Of a DNA stretch of 64,000 nt, positions 43,154 to 52,580 are shown piece after piece (within the stretch, counting starts at the first letter, position 1; each line of letters opens with the position of its first letter). The DNA lies in contig NC_019793.1 in the NCBI RefSeq assembly GCF_000317835.1, positions 248,001-312,000 on the forward strand, in the 5' to 3' direction. The position numbers and the translations under genes were made by a program. Source of the stretch: Deinococcus peraridilitoris DSM 19664 (lineage in GTDB: Bacteria > Deinococcota > Deinococci > Deinococcales > Deinococcaceae). The notes below the pieces were generated by a model that saw only the letters and a program-made list of their open reading frames with translations, ran no database searches and was not told the DNA's origin.

Positions 43154-43203
43154 GACAATTCTCAAAGCGTGGGCCAGCCTTGGCCCACGCTTTGAGGATT
43201 GTC
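43154..43203. terminator. 23-bp hairpin terminating the YbjN-like gene
   Basis: Arms 43154-43176 and 43181-43203 pair with one G-U wobble around the 4-nt loop GCCT. It lies 12 bp after the stop of the minus-strand gene at 43215, facing the operon terminator. Confidence 0.7.
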
Positions 43204-43214
43204 AGTGTACCGGC

Positions 43215-43646
43215 TCAGGCTTTGAGGACGTTGTGGGGCCACTCGGCGCGTTCACGGACGATCTCGCGAAAACGGGTGACACCCGCACGCAGCTGGCCCA
43301 GCGCCCGCGCAAATACCGTACGGAAGTCGCTTTCGTTGGCGAGCAGCACTTCGACAGACGCCTGAGTGTCATTGTTGGCGACGAACACCTTGACGAGCTT
43401 CACGCGGGTATTGACTTCCGAGGCCACCTCAAGCGCGCGCCGACGATCCGCGTCGCTCTTGATGCCGTAGAAGTTCGGGTAAAGCAGGATGAACGAAAGC
43501 GTGTCGTCCTCATTGACGCGCAAGAAGTAGTGTCCACCCTCGACTCGGAAGTACAGGTCTCCTTCAGAATCGACGGTTGCGGTGTAGCCTTCCTCGGTCA
43601 GGATGGCTGCATACTTTTCCACCAGTGGAGAAGAAGGCTGCGTCAT
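43215..43646 (-). CDS. YbjN-domain protein
   Basis: 143 residues. The pattern GDLYFRVEGGHYFLRVNEDD, LYPNFYGI and ALEVASEVNTRVKLVKVFV, then SVEVLLANESDFRTVFARAL, is that of the YbjN / type III chaperone-like fold, common in deinococci and actinobacteria with no fixed function. It faces the chemosensory operon across two hairpins. The upstream DNA is unusually AT-rich. Confidence 0.75.
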   Translation of the reverse strand: MTQPSSPLVEKYAAILTEEGYTATVDSEGDLYFRVEGGHYFLRVNEDDTLSFILLYPNFYGIKSDADRRRALEVASEVNTRVKLVKVFVANNDTQASVEVLLANESDFRTVFARALGQLRAGVTRFREIVRERAEWPHNVLKA

Positions 43647-43890
43647 GTTGAAAACACTCTACCCAATTTTCTAAAGCTTTGTATAAGAGTCATATCTCAT
43701 TGACTCATCAAAGCATCACTATAGCCGCCCCTGTCTTCACAGCCTCAATCTACACAGCGCATCAATATGCAAGCAGAGTATATTGATGCGCATACCGCCC
43801 GGCGAAGGAGCTCCACCAGTTGAATAATGGAGCATTTTCAGGCTGAACGCGTGCGTGACGAACCAGCCGTAAGTCCCGCTTCACGGGCAC
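43647..43890. other. AT-rich intergenic region with a 12-bp inverted repeat
   Basis: No gene is supported. GCGCATCAATAT (43757-43768) is exactly inverted at 43780-43791 with an 11-nt spacer. The stretch 43650-43790 is much richer in A+T than the rest of the window. It should contain the YbjN gene promoter (TAGAGT near 43661 is a candidate -10) and, at its right end, the mfd 3' end. Confidence 0.5.
43757..43791. repeat. 12-bp inverted repeat, 11-nt spacer
   Basis: GCGCATCAATAT / ATATTGATGCGC. It could be an operator for a dimeric regulator or a hairpin terminating mfd transcription; no T-run supports the latter strongly. Confidence 0.5.
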
Positions 43891-46800
43891 TCAACCGAAG
43901 TAGCCCAGTAATTCGATCAACAGGTGAGGATAGTCGTCTGGTTTCAAACCACGCTTTTCCAGACGCACCGAGGGCGGAAACGGCACCACCTCGGTCTTGT
44001 GAGGGAAATTGCGCAGCCCGGCCGCGTCGTAATCGAGCGCCTTGTACGCGAACGTGACCTGCAGGTGGGTCATGCTGTCCCCGATCGAAAGTACCCGGCG
44101 CGCCACGGCCGTCAGACGCAGCTTGGCGAGGTCCAGAAAGTTCTGGACCTCGGGCGTCGGCACGCCGAAGCGCTTGCGCATATCGCGTTCGATTCGCGAC
44201 AGGGCCGGCAGGGTCCTGGCTTCTGACAGGCGACCGTAGAAGGCAATGCGGTCATCTTCGCTCCCAAAGTACTCGGGTGTCAGGCGGGCATTCACCGGCA
44301 GATCGATGCTGACTGACTCGGGCACCGTGAGGGTCTCCCCTTTCAGTTTGGCGACCGCTTCGGCCAGCAGCTCGGTGTACACCTCGATCGACACAGCCTG
44401 CACGTGGCCGTGCTGCTCTTCACCCAGGATGTTGCCGACGCCCCGAATCTCCATGTCCTTTTCGGCCAGCTTGTGTCCACTGCCGAGGTCCTGCAAGTCA
44501 GCGATGGCGAACAGGCGCCTCGAGGCATTCTCGGTGATGCGCGGCGGGTAAAACATGTACGCGTAGGCCTCCTGGGCACGCCGGCCCACCCGGCCTCGCA
44601 ACTGGTACAGCTGCGCGAGCCCCAGCCGGTCGGCCCGCTCGATCAAGATAGTGTTGGCTTCAGGAATGTCAAGGCCCGTCTCGACGATGGTGGTCGCGAG
44701 CAGCACGTCGAACGCGCCTTCCTCAAAGCCCATCATGATTTCCTCGAGCGCCTCCTCGGGCATCTGACCGTGCGCTACGCCCACGCGCGCTTCCGGAACG
44801 AGGTTGCGGAGGTACAGAGAGCGCGAGCCGATGCTGGCAACCCGGTCGTGAATATAGAACACCTTGCCGCCCCGCTCGATCTCCGAGACGATCGCGTCGC
44901 GAATGGTCATGGGTTCGTAGGGTGCCAGCACCGTCCGGATGGGCTTGCGGCCCTTGGGTGGCGTCTGGATGGCGCTCATGTCGCGCAGACCCACCATGCT
45001 CATGTACAGCGTGCGCGGAATGGGCGTGGCCGACAGCGACAGCATGTCCACCGCGACGCTTCCCTCGGGAATTTCCAGCCTGCTGTTTTTGGTCGTTTCC
45101 TTTTCGGGCCGCGACGCTTCCGGCAAGCCGCGCAGCGCCTTGAGCTTTTCCTTCTGCACCACACCGAACCGGTGCTCCTCGTCCACGACGATCATTCCGA
45201 GGTCCTTGAAGCGGATGTCCTGCGACAGCAGCCGGTGCGTGCCGATGACGATGTCGACTTTTCCGGCGGCGAGGTCTTTCAAAATGGCGCTTTCCTGCTT
45301 GGCAGGCGTGAAGCGTGACAAGCCCTCGACGCGCACCGGCAGGTCCTTGAAGCGCGCGTGAAAGGTAGCAGTGTGCTGCTCGGCCAGCAGGGTGGTAGGC
45401 ACCAGAATGGCGACCTGTTTGCCGTGACCCACCACCCGGTGCGCGGCCCGCAGCGCCACCTCGGTCTTGCCGAAGCCCACGTCCCCCGCGATCAGGCGGT
45501 CCATGGGATACGACGCTTCCAGGTCCTTGAAGGTGTCGCGCAGCGCCGTGACCTGATCCTCGGTCAGCTCGAACTGAAAGTTCTGCTCGATCATGGCGTC
45601 CCACTCGGGAATTGGCATGAAGGCAGTGCCGGGCGTAATCTGGCGTGCGGCGTACTGCACCAGCAGACGTGCCGCGAGTTCCTCGGCGCTTTTGCGGGCC
45701 CGTTCGCGTGCCTTGGACCAGTCTTTTTTGTCGAGGCTCGACAAGTTGGGCGGATCGTCGGTCGTGCCCGGGTGGCGGCGCAAAATGGGCAGCAGTTCGA
45801 TGGGCAGGTACAGCTTGGCACTGTTCTTGTACTCCAGGTGCAGGTAGTCGCGGGCCACCCCCAGCACCGTGCGTGTCTCCAGGCCCTTGAACTCACCGAT
45901 CCCGTGCTCCGGATGAATCAGGTAATCGCCCACCTGCAGACCCAGCGCGTCGGCAACCGGCTTGCCCGAGAGCTTCTTGCCGCGCAGCGCGCTGCCTCCC
46001 TGAAAGCCGTACACGAGGTCCTCGGTCAGGACCACAATCTTCTCATCGGGAACTTCAAAGCCGCCCTCGCCCATCGCCCGCAGAAAGCCCAGCTCGCCCT
46101 CCCGCACACGAGGAGTACTGAGCCACTTCGGCTCGGCGCCCTGCAGCAGCTTTTCGGTCAGGTATGCGGCGGTGCGGTCATGGCGCACCAGCATCAAGAC
46201 CCGGTATCCCTGGGCCTTCCAGCGATCCACGTCCGAGGCGAACTCCGAGAGCTTGGCACGGTAAAACGGCAGCGTCCGGATCGGCAATGTGCCATCGGGC
46301 AGCTCCAGGGGTGCGCGCCCGAAGCTGGTAATTTCCCGTCCGGCCAGGAGCGCCCAGAGTGTCTCAAGCTGCGGACCCAGTGCCGAGCCGTAAAACTCGG
46401 GACTGTCCAGAAATATCCGCCCGGGGAGCAGCTCCAGCCGGGTGGCGTCCCACTTCACGTCGCTGAGGTACCCTTCAGCGGGGGGCAGGACGAAGCGGTC
46501 GAGCCTGCTTCCCGGTTGCCCGTTTTCGTCGAGTTCGCGCAGCGTGTCGAGTTCGTCACCAAAGAACTCGGCGCGCACGCGCGGTCCGCTGACCGGGCGC
46601 AACTCGACGCTGTCGCCACGCAACACGTAGCCAGTGTCCTCGTCGCGCTCGTAACCCAGGCGTTCGAGCTTGGCGAGCAGTTCCTGGCGGGGATAAGACG
46701 CGCCCAGTCGGAAATCCAGCGCGTGCGCGTCGGGGTCGCGTGGAAAGAGATCAAGTGCCGTCACGACATCAAGCACCACATGCTGCGGACGCGCACCCCA

Positions 46801-47007
46801 CTCCCGCAAGCCGGGATTGAGACCGACTGGCGCGCCCAGCGCCCCTGCGCTGGCGTACAGTTCAGCGCGTTCGGGCGTGGTCAGCAGCACTGCTGGGCCA
46901 CGGTGCGCCGAAAAAAGGGCCGCACGTGCCACCTGCGGCAACATCAGGAAGGTGCCGGTCGTCACCTGTGGGACGAGGGCGTTCAGGGGCTGGGTTGCGC
47001 TGGTCAC
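43891..47007 (-). CDS. mfd: Transcription-repair coupling factor
   Basis: Removes RNA polymerase stalled at lesions and recruits UvrA. 1038 residues from the GTG at 47007, which has GGAGGG 5-10 nt upstream. The UvrB-like N-terminus, the polymerase-interaction domain ([15 protein letters not shown]), the translocase with Walker [24 protein letters not shown] and [11 protein letters not shown], and the C-terminal TRCF domain are present. The frame continues to an ATG at 47262, but those 85 codons have unusual codon use and no Mfd-like sequence, so I treat them as leader. A TAACAT element at 47279-47274 could supply the transcript. Confidence 0.93.
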   Translation of the reverse strand: MTSATQPLNALVPQVTTGTFLMLPQVARAALFSAHRGPAVLLTTPERAELYASAGALGAPVGLNPGLREWGARPQHVVLDVVTALDLFPRDPDAHALDFRLGASYPRQELLAKLERLGYERDEDTGYVLRGDSVELRPVSGPRVRAEFFGDELDTLRELDENGQPGSRLDRFVLPPAEGYLSDVKWDATRLELLPGRIFLDSPEFYGSALGPQLETLWALLAGREITSFGRAPLELPDGTLPIRTLPFYRAKLSEFASDVDRWKAQGYRVLMLVRHDRTAAYLTEKLLQGAEPKWLSTPRVREGELGFLRAMGEGGFEVPDEKIVVLTEDLVYGFQGGSALRGKKLSGKPVADALGLQVGDYLIHPEHGIGEFKGLETRTVLGVARDYLHLEYKNSAKLYLPIELLPILRRHPGTTDDPPNLSSLDKKDWSKARERARKSAEELAARLLVQYAARQITPGTAFMPIPEWDAMIEQNFQFELTEDQVTALRDTFKDLEASYPMDRLIAGDVGFGKTEVALRAAHRVVGHGKQVAILVPTTLLAEQHTATFHARFKDLPVRVEGLSRFTPAKQESAILKDLAAGKVDIVIGTHRLLSQDIRFKDLGMIVVDEEHRFGVVQKEKLKALRGLPEASRPEKETTKNSRLEIPEGSVAVDMLSLSATPIPRTLYMSMVGLRDMSAIQTPPKGRKPIRTVLAPYEPMTIRDAIVSEIERGGKVFYIHDRVASIGSRSLYLRNLVPEARVGVAHGQMPEEALEEIMMGFEEGAFDVLLATTIVETGLDIPEANTILIERADRLGLAQLYQLRGRVGRRAQEAYAYMFYPPRITENASRRLFAIADLQDLGSGHKLAEKDMEIRGVGNILGEEQHGHVQAVSIEVYTELLAEAVAKLKGETLTVPESVSIDLPVNARLTPEYFGSEDDRIAFYGRLSEARTLPALSRIERDMRKRFGVPTPEVQNFLDLAKLRLTAVARRVLSIGDSMTHLQVTFAYKALDYDAAGLRNFPHKTEVVPFPPSVRLEKRGLKPDDYPHLLIELLGYFG

Positions 47008-47276
47008 TGCACCCTCCCCCGCCGGGCTGGCCGAGGAACGGGCGCTTCGGCGTTCTTTCGGGCCAGGCGTACAGAAGTCCGCCAAGAGGTCATGCTCGAC
47101 CGCCAGGGTCGAGGGCAGGGACGCGTCGCGTCCCGAAGGATCAAGCCAGTCACAGGGGAATTCTAAAGCGAGAGCGCGTTCGGGACATGCGACGAATGGA
47201 CGATGAAGGCCAGCAATTCTCGGGGCGTGAGCGTGCCATTCGTCATCTGCTGGCCCCGTCATTTTCTGAGGAATGT

Positions 47277-47282
47277 TAGAAT
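47277..47282 (+). promoter_or_regulatory. Leaderless -10 element of rpe, overlapping a divergent -10
   Basis: TAGAAT lies 6 nt before the rpe ATG at 47289. On the other strand TAACAT (47279-47274) overlaps it and points towards mfd. Confidence 0.5.
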
Positions 47283-47288
47283 GTTCCG

Positions 47289-47945
47289 ATGCGTTCCGTG
47301 AAACTCGCTCCCAGCCTCCTTTCCTGTGACTTTCTCCGCCTGGGCGAAGAGCTGCGTTCCATCGAACAGGGCGGCGGCGAATACGTCCACGTCGACGTGA
47401 TGGACGGCGTCTTCGTCCCCAACCTCTCGTTCGGCCTGCCGATTCTGGCCGCCGCCCGCCGCGCGACCAACTTGTTTCTCGACGTGCACCTGATGATCGA
47501 GGCCCCCGAACGCTATCTCGCTGATTTCGCCGCAGCAGGAGCCGACGGCATCACCGTACACGCCGAGTCCACCAGACACCTGCACCGGGCCGTCTCGCAG
47601 ATCCGGGAGCTCGGCAAACGCGCCGGAGTGGTTGTGAATCCGGGCACGCCGCTGGCACACCTGCAACCGGTTTTGGCCGACGTGGATCTCGTCTTGCTCA
47701 TGAGCGTCAATCCCGGCTTCGGCGGCCAGAAATTCATTCCCGCGACCTTCGAGCGCCTCCGCACCGTACGCAGCTGGCTGGACGCCCTGGGTTCGCCTGC
47801 CGAGCTGCAGGTCGACGGCGGGGTCAGTGCCGCCAATGCGCGTGAGCTCGCTCAGGCGGGCGCGACAGTGCTCGTCGCGGGCAGCGCGGTGTTCGGCCCC
47901 GACGGAGCCGAGATGGGCCTTCGCCGCCTGAGAGAGTCCCTGTAA
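47289..47945 (+). CDS. rpe: Ribulose-phosphate 3-epimerase
   Basis: Interconverts ribulose-5-P and xylulose-5-P. 218 residues, TIM barrel. [26 protein letters not shown] (metal-binding His/Asp), [24 protein letters not shown] and the terminal VDGGVS and AGSAVFG are complete. The start is set by TAGAAT at 47277. Its TAA stop overlaps the ATG of comB (TAATG). Confidence 0.96.
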   Translation: MRSVKLAPSLLSCDFLRLGEELRSIEQGGGEYVHVDVMDGVFVPNLSFGLPILAAARRATNLFLDVHLMIEAPERYLADFAAAGADGITVHAESTRHLHRAVSQIRELGKRAGVVVNPGTPLAHLQPVLADVDLVLLMSVNPGFGGQKFIPATFERLRTVRSWLDALGSPAELQVDGGVSAANARELAQAGATVLVAGSAVFGPDGAEMGLRRLRESL

Positions 47946-48694
47946 TGCGACTGCGGGTCGATCTGTTACCGCACGGCGACTACCCTGACACGGTGTTGGT
48001 GGTGGACGTACTGCGGGCCACGACCACTGCCGGGGTGTACCTGGAGCGCGGAGCACGGAGCCTGTTGCTGACTGCCTCGCCCGAACGCGCCCTGGAGCTG
48101 CGCAGCTCAGGCGAGAACCGCGAAGGGCCGTCCGAAAGCAGTGCAAACGTGTTGCTCGGGGGTGAGCGCGGCGGCCTCCCCATTCCGGGATTTGACTTCG
48201 GCAACTCCCCTGTCGAAGCGGACTCCCAGAATTTCACCGGCAAAGTCATCGTGATGAATACAACCAATGGTACAGGAGCCGCCCACGTTGCTGCCGCGAC
48301 CGGCAAGCGCGTGCTCCTGGCCAGCTTGCGCAACGCCCACGCGGCGGCGCGCCGGGCACGCGCGCTTGCAGTCGAGGAGATCGCCATCGTCTGCGCGGGC
48401 AGCAACGGCCGTGCCAGCCTGGAAGACATCTACACCGCCGGGGTGCTGTGCGAGTACCTGATGTCCATGGGTGAGGCAGGCATCGACGACGGCGCGCGCA
48501 TTGCCTTGACGGTGCGGCGCAATGCCAGCGATCCCCTGGAAGCCCTGTCGAGCAGCGCCCACGGGGTGGTGCTGAGCCGTCTGGGTCTGGGAGAAGATGT
48601 ACGCTTCAGTGCCCGCCCCAGCGAATCCACGCTGGTTCCCGTGCTCGCCGAAACGCAGGACACCGAGGGCGCACTGCGTTTCGTGACGGGCTGA
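47945..48694 (+). CDS. comB: ComB-family phosphatase (2-phosphosulfolactate phosphatase-like)
   Basis: 249 residues. [12 protein letters not shown] (about residues 19-30), a GFDFGNSP motif, MNTTNGTGA and the [17 protein letters not shown] region are signatures of the ComB family, Mg-dependent acid phosphatases. In archaea ComB acts in coenzyme M synthesis. In bacteria without coenzyme M the substrate is generally unknown. One-nucleotide overlap with rpe indicates co-expression, so a sugar phosphate-related substrate is conceivable (inference). Confidence 0.85.
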   Translation: MRLRVDLLPHGDYPDTVLVVDVLRATTTAGVYLERGARSLLLTASPERALELRSSGENREGPSESSANVLLGGERGGLPIPGFDFGNSPVEADSQNFTGKVIVMNTTNGTGAAHVAAATGKRVLLASLRNAHAAARRARALAVEEIAIVCAGSNGRASLEDIYTAGVLCEYLMSMGEAGIDDGARIALTVRRNASDPLEALSSSAHGVVLSRLGLGEDVRFSARPSESTLVPVLAETQDTEGALRFVTG

Positions 48695-48716
48695 GGCTTT
48701 TCCTGAGCCGCCCGGG

Positions 48717-49403
48717 TCAGGCGCGGGTCAGTTCGCGTACCCCTTCGGGCGTAGCGACAAACGCCCGTTCGGCCATGCCCAGGAACAGGCCAGTTTCGAC
48801 AACACCTGCGGTCAACTTGAGATCGCGCGCGAGCGCGGACGCGTCGTCGATTCGCGCAAACCGCGCGTCGAAGATCAGGTTGCCGTTATCAGTCACGAAA
48901 TGCTCACCTCCCCGCGAGCGCAGTTCGCCCCCGGCACCCAGATCCCGCAGACGTTCCAGGGTGCTTGCCACGCCAAAGCGCACGATCTCGACAGGGATCG
49001 GGGCTTTTTCACCGATGCGCTTCACCAGCTTGGTGTGATCGGCGATGATCACCAGCCGGTGCGCACGCAGTTCGAGCAGCTTCTCGCGGGTGAGGGCGCC
49101 GCCCAGCCCCTTGATCAGGTCGAGGTTCGGCGCGATCTCGTCGGCACCGTCGATCGCCACATCGAACTGCTGGCAGTCGAACTCCTCGACCGGCACGCCC
49201 ACCTCACGGGCCAGTTGCTCGCTGGCGTTCGAGGTCGCTACACCGATGATGCCGGTCAACTCTCCGCTGCTGATCTTGCGGCCTAGTTCCTCTATCGCGT
49301 ATTTGGCGGTCGAGCCGGTGCCGAGCCCGACGCACATGCCGCTCTCGACCAGCGCAACCGCACGCAGCGCCGCTTCCTTCTTGAGGGCCTCGAGGTCAGC
49401 CAC
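48717..49403 (-). CDS. rpiA: Ribose-5-phosphate isomerase A
   Basis: 228 residues. GLGTGSTAKYAIEEL, DGADEI, KGLGGALTREKLL (catalytic Glu region) and DNGNLIFD are all present. Interconverts ribose-5-P and ribulose-5-P. The GTG start at 49403 lies within the end of bcp (8-nt overlap), so it is the second gene of a bcp-rpiA operon, convergent with rpe-comB. Confidence 0.95.
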   Translation of the reverse strand: MADLEALKKEAALRAVALVESGMCVGLGTGSTAKYAIEELGRKISSGELTGIIGVATSNASEQLAREVGVPVEEFDCQQFDVAIDGADEIAPNLDLIKGLGGALTREKLLELRAHRLVIIADHTKLVKRIGEKAPIPVEIVRFGVASTLERLRDLGAGGELRSRGGEHFVTDNGNLIFDARFARIDDASALARDLKLTAGVVETGLFLGMAERAFVATPEGVRELTRA

Positions 49404-49884
49404 GGCGCGCTTTGTGTTCCCGAAGCTCGCGCAGCACGGCGTCAGCGTGACCGTCGACTTTCACGTTGCTCCAAACCTTCACCAGGGTTCCATCGGGCGC
49501 GATCAGAAAGGTCGAACGCTTGAGTCCTTCGCTCACCTTGCCGTACAGGTTTTTGGTGCCCCAGGCTCCGATGGTGCGGATGAACGTGGCGTCGGGGTCG
49601 GACACCAGAGGAAAATTCAGGCTGAATTTCTGCGCGAAGCCCGCGTGGCTCTCCGCGTCGTCGCGGCTGAGCCCCAGGATGGCCGCGCCCTCGGCGCGCA
49701 ACTCAGCGTGATCGCGGAAATCACAGGCTTCTTTGGTACAGCCCGGTGTGTCGTCTTTGGGGTAGACATACAGCACGAGGTAGCGACCACGGTAATCGGC
49801 GAGACGATGCAGGTGATTATCGGCGTCGGGCAATGCGAAGTCCGGGAATGGCTGACCCGCCTGCAATGCAGCTTCTTGTGTCAT
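49396..49884 (-). CDS. bcp: Peroxiredoxin (BCP/PrxQ type)
   Basis: 162 residues. The peroxidatic Cys is in PKDDTPGCT, with a second Cys five residues later (KEACDFRD), the atypical 2-Cys PrxQ arrangement. Reduces hydroperoxides with thioredoxin. The ATG at 49884 is set by TATGCT 6 nt upstream; a longer frame to 49971 is rejected. It is co-transcribed with rpiA. Confidence 0.94.
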   Translation of the reverse strand: MTQEAALQAGQPFPDFALPDADNHLHRLADYRGRYLVLYVYPKDDTPGCTKEACDFRDHAELRAEGAAILGLSRDDAESHAGFAQKFSLNFPLVSDPDATFIRTIGAWGTKNLYGKVSEGLKRSTFLIAPDGTLVKVWSNVKVDGHADAVLRELREHKARRG

Positions 49885-49890
49885 GCGCGG

Positions 49891-49896
49891 AGCATA
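49891..49896 (-). promoter_or_regulatory. Leaderless -10 element of bcp-rpiA
   Basis: TATGCT (minus strand) lies 6 nt before the ATG at 49884. TTACCT lies 16 nt further upstream as a possible -35. Confidence 0.55.
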
Positions 49897-50005
49897 ACAA
49901 AGACCCCCGCGAAGGTAAAAACCCCGGCGCGCGGGCCTTTGTGAGAAACCTCCAAGCGCCGCGCGCTTCATGAGCGCTCTTTGTACTGCTCTTAAGATTC
50001 CTCGC

Positions 50006-50011
50006 TATGCT
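50006..50011 (+). promoter_or_regulatory. Leaderless -10 element of deoC
   Basis: TATGCT lies 7 nt before the GTG at 50019; it overlaps an in-frame ATG at 50007, which therefore cannot be the start. Confidence 0.55.
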
Positions 50012-50018
50012 GTGTCTC

Positions 50019-50681
50019 GTGAATCTCGCGCCGTACATCGACCACACGCTTCTGAAACCCACTGCCACACCTGCCGACATTGTCACGTTGTGCCAGGAAG
50101 CGCGCGAGCATTTCTTCAAAGCTGTCTGCGTCAATCCGGTGTACATTCCCCTCGCTCAGGCCGAACTGTCCGGCTCACCCGTGCTGATCGCCACCGTATG
50201 CGGCTTTCCGCTGGGTGCCGTGCTGTCCACCCAGAAAGCCGCCGAGGCAGCCGCCAGTGTAAATGCCGGGGCGCATGAAGTCGACATGGTCATTCACGTG
50301 GGCGCCGCCCTGGCGAACGACTGGAACACCGTAGGTGCGGACATCCGTGCCGTCCGTGACGCCACCGAAGGAGCAGTGCTCAAGGTCATTATCGAAACCT
50401 GCTTTCTGAGCGACGAGCAGAAGGTCCGCGCCTCCGAAGCCGCCCTGAGTGCCGGAGCTGACTTTGTGAAGACCTCCACGGGGTTCGGTCCGGGCGGCGC
50501 GACGCTCGGTGACGTGCGCCTGATGAAGCGTGTGGCAGGAGACACCGCCCTGATCAAGGCGGCGGGCGGCATTCGCACACGCGCCGACGCCGAAGCGATG
50601 ATTCAGGCGGGCGCGGCCCGCCTGGGCACCTCGGGTGGGGTCGCCATCGTGTCCGGTCAGGAGCACCGGGTCGGCTACTGA
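50019..50681 (+). CDS. deoC: Deoxyribose-phosphate aldolase
   Basis: Cleaves deoxyribose-5-P to glyceraldehyde-3-P and acetaldehyde in nucleoside salvage. 220 residues, the family length. YIDHTLLKP, TVCGFPLG, EVDMVIHVG, KVIIETC and the Schiff-base lysine motif VKTSTGFG are intact, with KAAGGIRT near the end. The start is fixed by the -10 at 50006. maf follows 39 bp downstream. Confidence 0.96.
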   Translation: MNLAPYIDHTLLKPTATPADIVTLCQEAREHFFKAVCVNPVYIPLAQAELSGSPVLIATVCGFPLGAVLSTQKAAEAAASVNAGAHEVDMVIHVGAALANDWNTVGADIRAVRDATEGAVLKVIIETCFLSDEQKVRASEAALSAGADFVKTSTGFGPGGATLGDVRLMKRVAGDTALIKAAGGIRTRADAEAMIQAGAARLGTSGGVAIVSGQEHRVGY

Positions 50682-50720
50682 GTTCGGCATAGGCTGCCAG
50701 ACAACGAAGGGAAGCGTGTG

Positions 50721-51296
50721 ATGGAACTGATACTGGCTTCGGGAAGTCCCCGGCGGCGCGAATTGCTGTCGCGGCTGGGCCTGTCGTTTCGCGTGTTCAC
50801 GGCCCATACCGAAGAGGTTTCAAAACACCAAGAGCCTGGGGAAGTCGCCCGCGATCTCGCCTGCCAGAAAGCGCAGGCGGTGGCCGAGCTCGCGCCGGAG
50901 GCGGTGATCATCGCGGCCGACACCGTGGTCGCGCTTGATAGACAGTTGCTCGGCAAGCCGCATGACAAAAACGAGAACGCGCGCTTCCTGGAAATGCTCT
51001 CGGGCAAGACGCATACGGTGCACACCGGGGTGGCCGTACTGTCACCTGCCTTTCAGAAGAGCGTCGTTCAGGCAACCCAGGTGACCTTTCGCACACTCAC
51101 GCCCGCCGAGGTCCGCTGGTACGCCCAGAGCGGAGAAGGGCTCGACAAGGCCGGTGGTTACGGCATTCAGGAGCTCGGTCTCGCCCTCGTGGAACGCGTC
51201 GAGGGTGATTACTCGAACGTGGTGGGCTTTCCCATGCCGCGCGTGATCGACCTGCTGAGGCGGGCGGGAGTGCCTGTCTTGCAGGAGCCGCTGTGA
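50721..51296 (+). CDS. maf: Maf-like nucleotide pyrophosphatase
   Basis: 191 residues. LILASGSPRRRELLSRLGL, AADTVVALD, LGKP and GYGIQELG are the Maf signatures. Hydrolyses non-canonical or m-type NTPs and is often next to mreBCD genes. ATG 50721 is preceded by GAAGGGAAG; a GTG one codon earlier (50718) is possible. The last codons overlap the mreC start (GTGA). Confidence 0.92.
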   Translation: MELILASGSPRRRELLSRLGLSFRVFTAHTEEVSKHQEPGEVARDLACQKAQAVAELAPEAVIIAADTVVALDRQLLGKPHDKNENARFLEMLSGKTHTVHTGVAVLSPAFQKSVVQATQVTFRTLTPAEVRWYAQSGEGLDKAGGYGIQELGLALVERVEGDYSNVVGFPMPRVIDLLRRAGVPVLQEPL

Positions 51297-52075
51297 ACGC
51301 CTGGCGCCGCCTGGCGCTGGTGTACCTGGGGCTGCTGTTTCTCAGCATGGTCACCACCCGCTTTCAGGTGGTGGCACCGCTGTCGATCACCAGTGGGGTA
51401 TTGCCCCTGACCCAGCTGTTCGCGGGGGGTGCGGGCAACATCCGCAAAGCGTACATGACGTATGCAGAAGAGCGCGACCTCGCCGCACGAAACCGTGAAT
51501 TGCGCGACCAGAACGAAATGCTGCGCGGCACCAACGACCGGCTTGAACGTGAAAACGTGCGGCTGCGCCAGGCCGCCCAGATTCGCACCACGCAGTCGCC
51601 GAGCCTCGTGACGGTGGCCTCGGTCGTGAAGGTCGATCCCTCGCCGCTGCTGTCCAGGCTCACGGTCAACCGGGGCGTGTGGCACGGCGTGCGGCGCTTC
51701 ATGCCGGCCACCGCGCCCGCCGGTCTGATCGGTCAGGTCACCGAGGTGGACGGCAACAGCGCCGTCGTGACGACCATCGTGGATCCGGAGAGCCGTGTGG
51801 GTATCACGCTCAAGAAAAAAGGGGGTCGTGGTACGGCTTACGGTGCTCCACCCGACCGGCTGCGCGGTACCTTTCCCCTCACCGTCGACGTCAAGCCAGG
51901 CGATATCGTACTGACATCCAGCCTCGGCGGCGTCTACCCGGTGGGCATTCAGGTGGGCAAAGTTGAACAGGTCGTGGAACTCGGACCGAATGAAGTGCAC
52001 CGCACCGTCATCATCACACCGAGCGTTGACGTCAGCATCATCGAAGAAATCGCGCTTCTCGAAGCGATTCCCTAA
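51293..52075 (+). CDS. mreC: Cell shape protein MreC
   Basis: 260 residues. An N-terminal membrane helix (about 5-22) and a coiled coil (about 58-95, rich in ERENVRLRQ-type heptads) precede the beta-barrel MreC core (VNRGVWHGV, GLIGQVTEV, GDIVLTSSLGGVYPVG). It scaffolds the elongasome in the periplasm with MreD and PBP2, both encoded next. GTG start overlapping the maf stop. Confidence 0.94.
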   Translation: MNAWRRLALVYLGLLFLSMVTTRFQVVAPLSITSGVLPLTQLFAGGAGNIRKAYMTYAEERDLAARNRELRDQNEMLRGTNDRLERENVRLRQAAQIRTTQSPSLVTVASVVKVDPSPLLSRLTVNRGVWHGVRRFMPATAPAGLIGQVTEVDGNSAVVTTIVDPESRVGITLKKKGGRGTAYGAPPDRLRGTFPLTVDVKPGDIVLTSSLGGVYPVGIQVGKVEQVVELGPNEVHRTVIITPSVDVSIIEEIALLEAIP

Positions 52076-52085
52076 GGCCTGAACC

Positions 52086-52580
52086 GTGCGTATCTTGATA
52101 TATCTTCTGCTGATCATCGGAATTCAGGGCGCACTGACCCGCCTGATTCCGCGCGAACTGAGTGCCCCGGACCTGTTTCTGCTTACGGCCATCGCGCTGG
52201 CCCTGCGCCTGCGTCCGCTTCCCGCACTGCTGCTGGCCTACGGTATCGGCCTGCTGCAGGACATTCTCGGTCACGGTGCGCTGGGTCTGCACGCGGCGGC
52301 CGTGTCGGGCGGCGTGCTGCTGGTGCTGGGTCTGCGCAAGTTCCTGTCGGACCGGGGATTCATTCAGACCGTGGTCACGGTCACAACCGGCGTGATCGGC
52401 CAGTGGCTCGTCTTTCTGATCCTGACATACTGGCTGCGCAATGGCCTGGTGACGATCAATACCCTGGTAACGGTGCTGCCTTCACTGTTGATCGGGACGC
52501 TGCTGGCTGCGCCGCTGCTCGAGCGCCTCGCGGCATGGGCATTCGGGACGCGCCCCGGCGCTGAACAGGGCCTCACGTGA
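52086..52580 (+). CDS. mreD: Cell shape protein MreD
   Basis: 164 residues, nearly all membrane helices. The pattern LSAPDLFLLTAIALALR and GIGLLQDILGHGALGLHA is typical of MreD. GTG start 10 bp after mreC; its TGA overlaps the GTG of the PBP2 gene. mreB itself is not in the window. Confidence 0.9.
   Translation: MRILIYLLLIIGIQGALTRLIPRELSAPDLFLLTAIALALRLRPLPALLLAYGIGLLQDILGHGALGLHAAAVSGGVLLVLGLRKFLSDRGFIQTVVTVTTGVIGQWLVFLILTYWLRNGLVTINTLVTVLPSLLIGTLLAAPLLERLAAWAFGTRPGAEQGLT

Noticed and set aside
43647..43760. Radiation/desiccation response motif (RDRM) in the AT-rich gap
   Set aside because: TCATATCTCATTGACTCA has pieces reminiscent of the DdrO-controlled palindrome, but the symmetric halves do not match; I found no convincing RDRM elsewhere in the window by eye.
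47008..47262. 85-codon N-terminal extension of mfd starting at ATG 47262
   Set aside because: Codon use (AGA, ATT, TTA) and composition differ from the rest of the gene and no Mfd-like sequence is present; GTG 47007 has a strong GGAGG site. The divergent -10 at 47279-47274 keeps some doubt.
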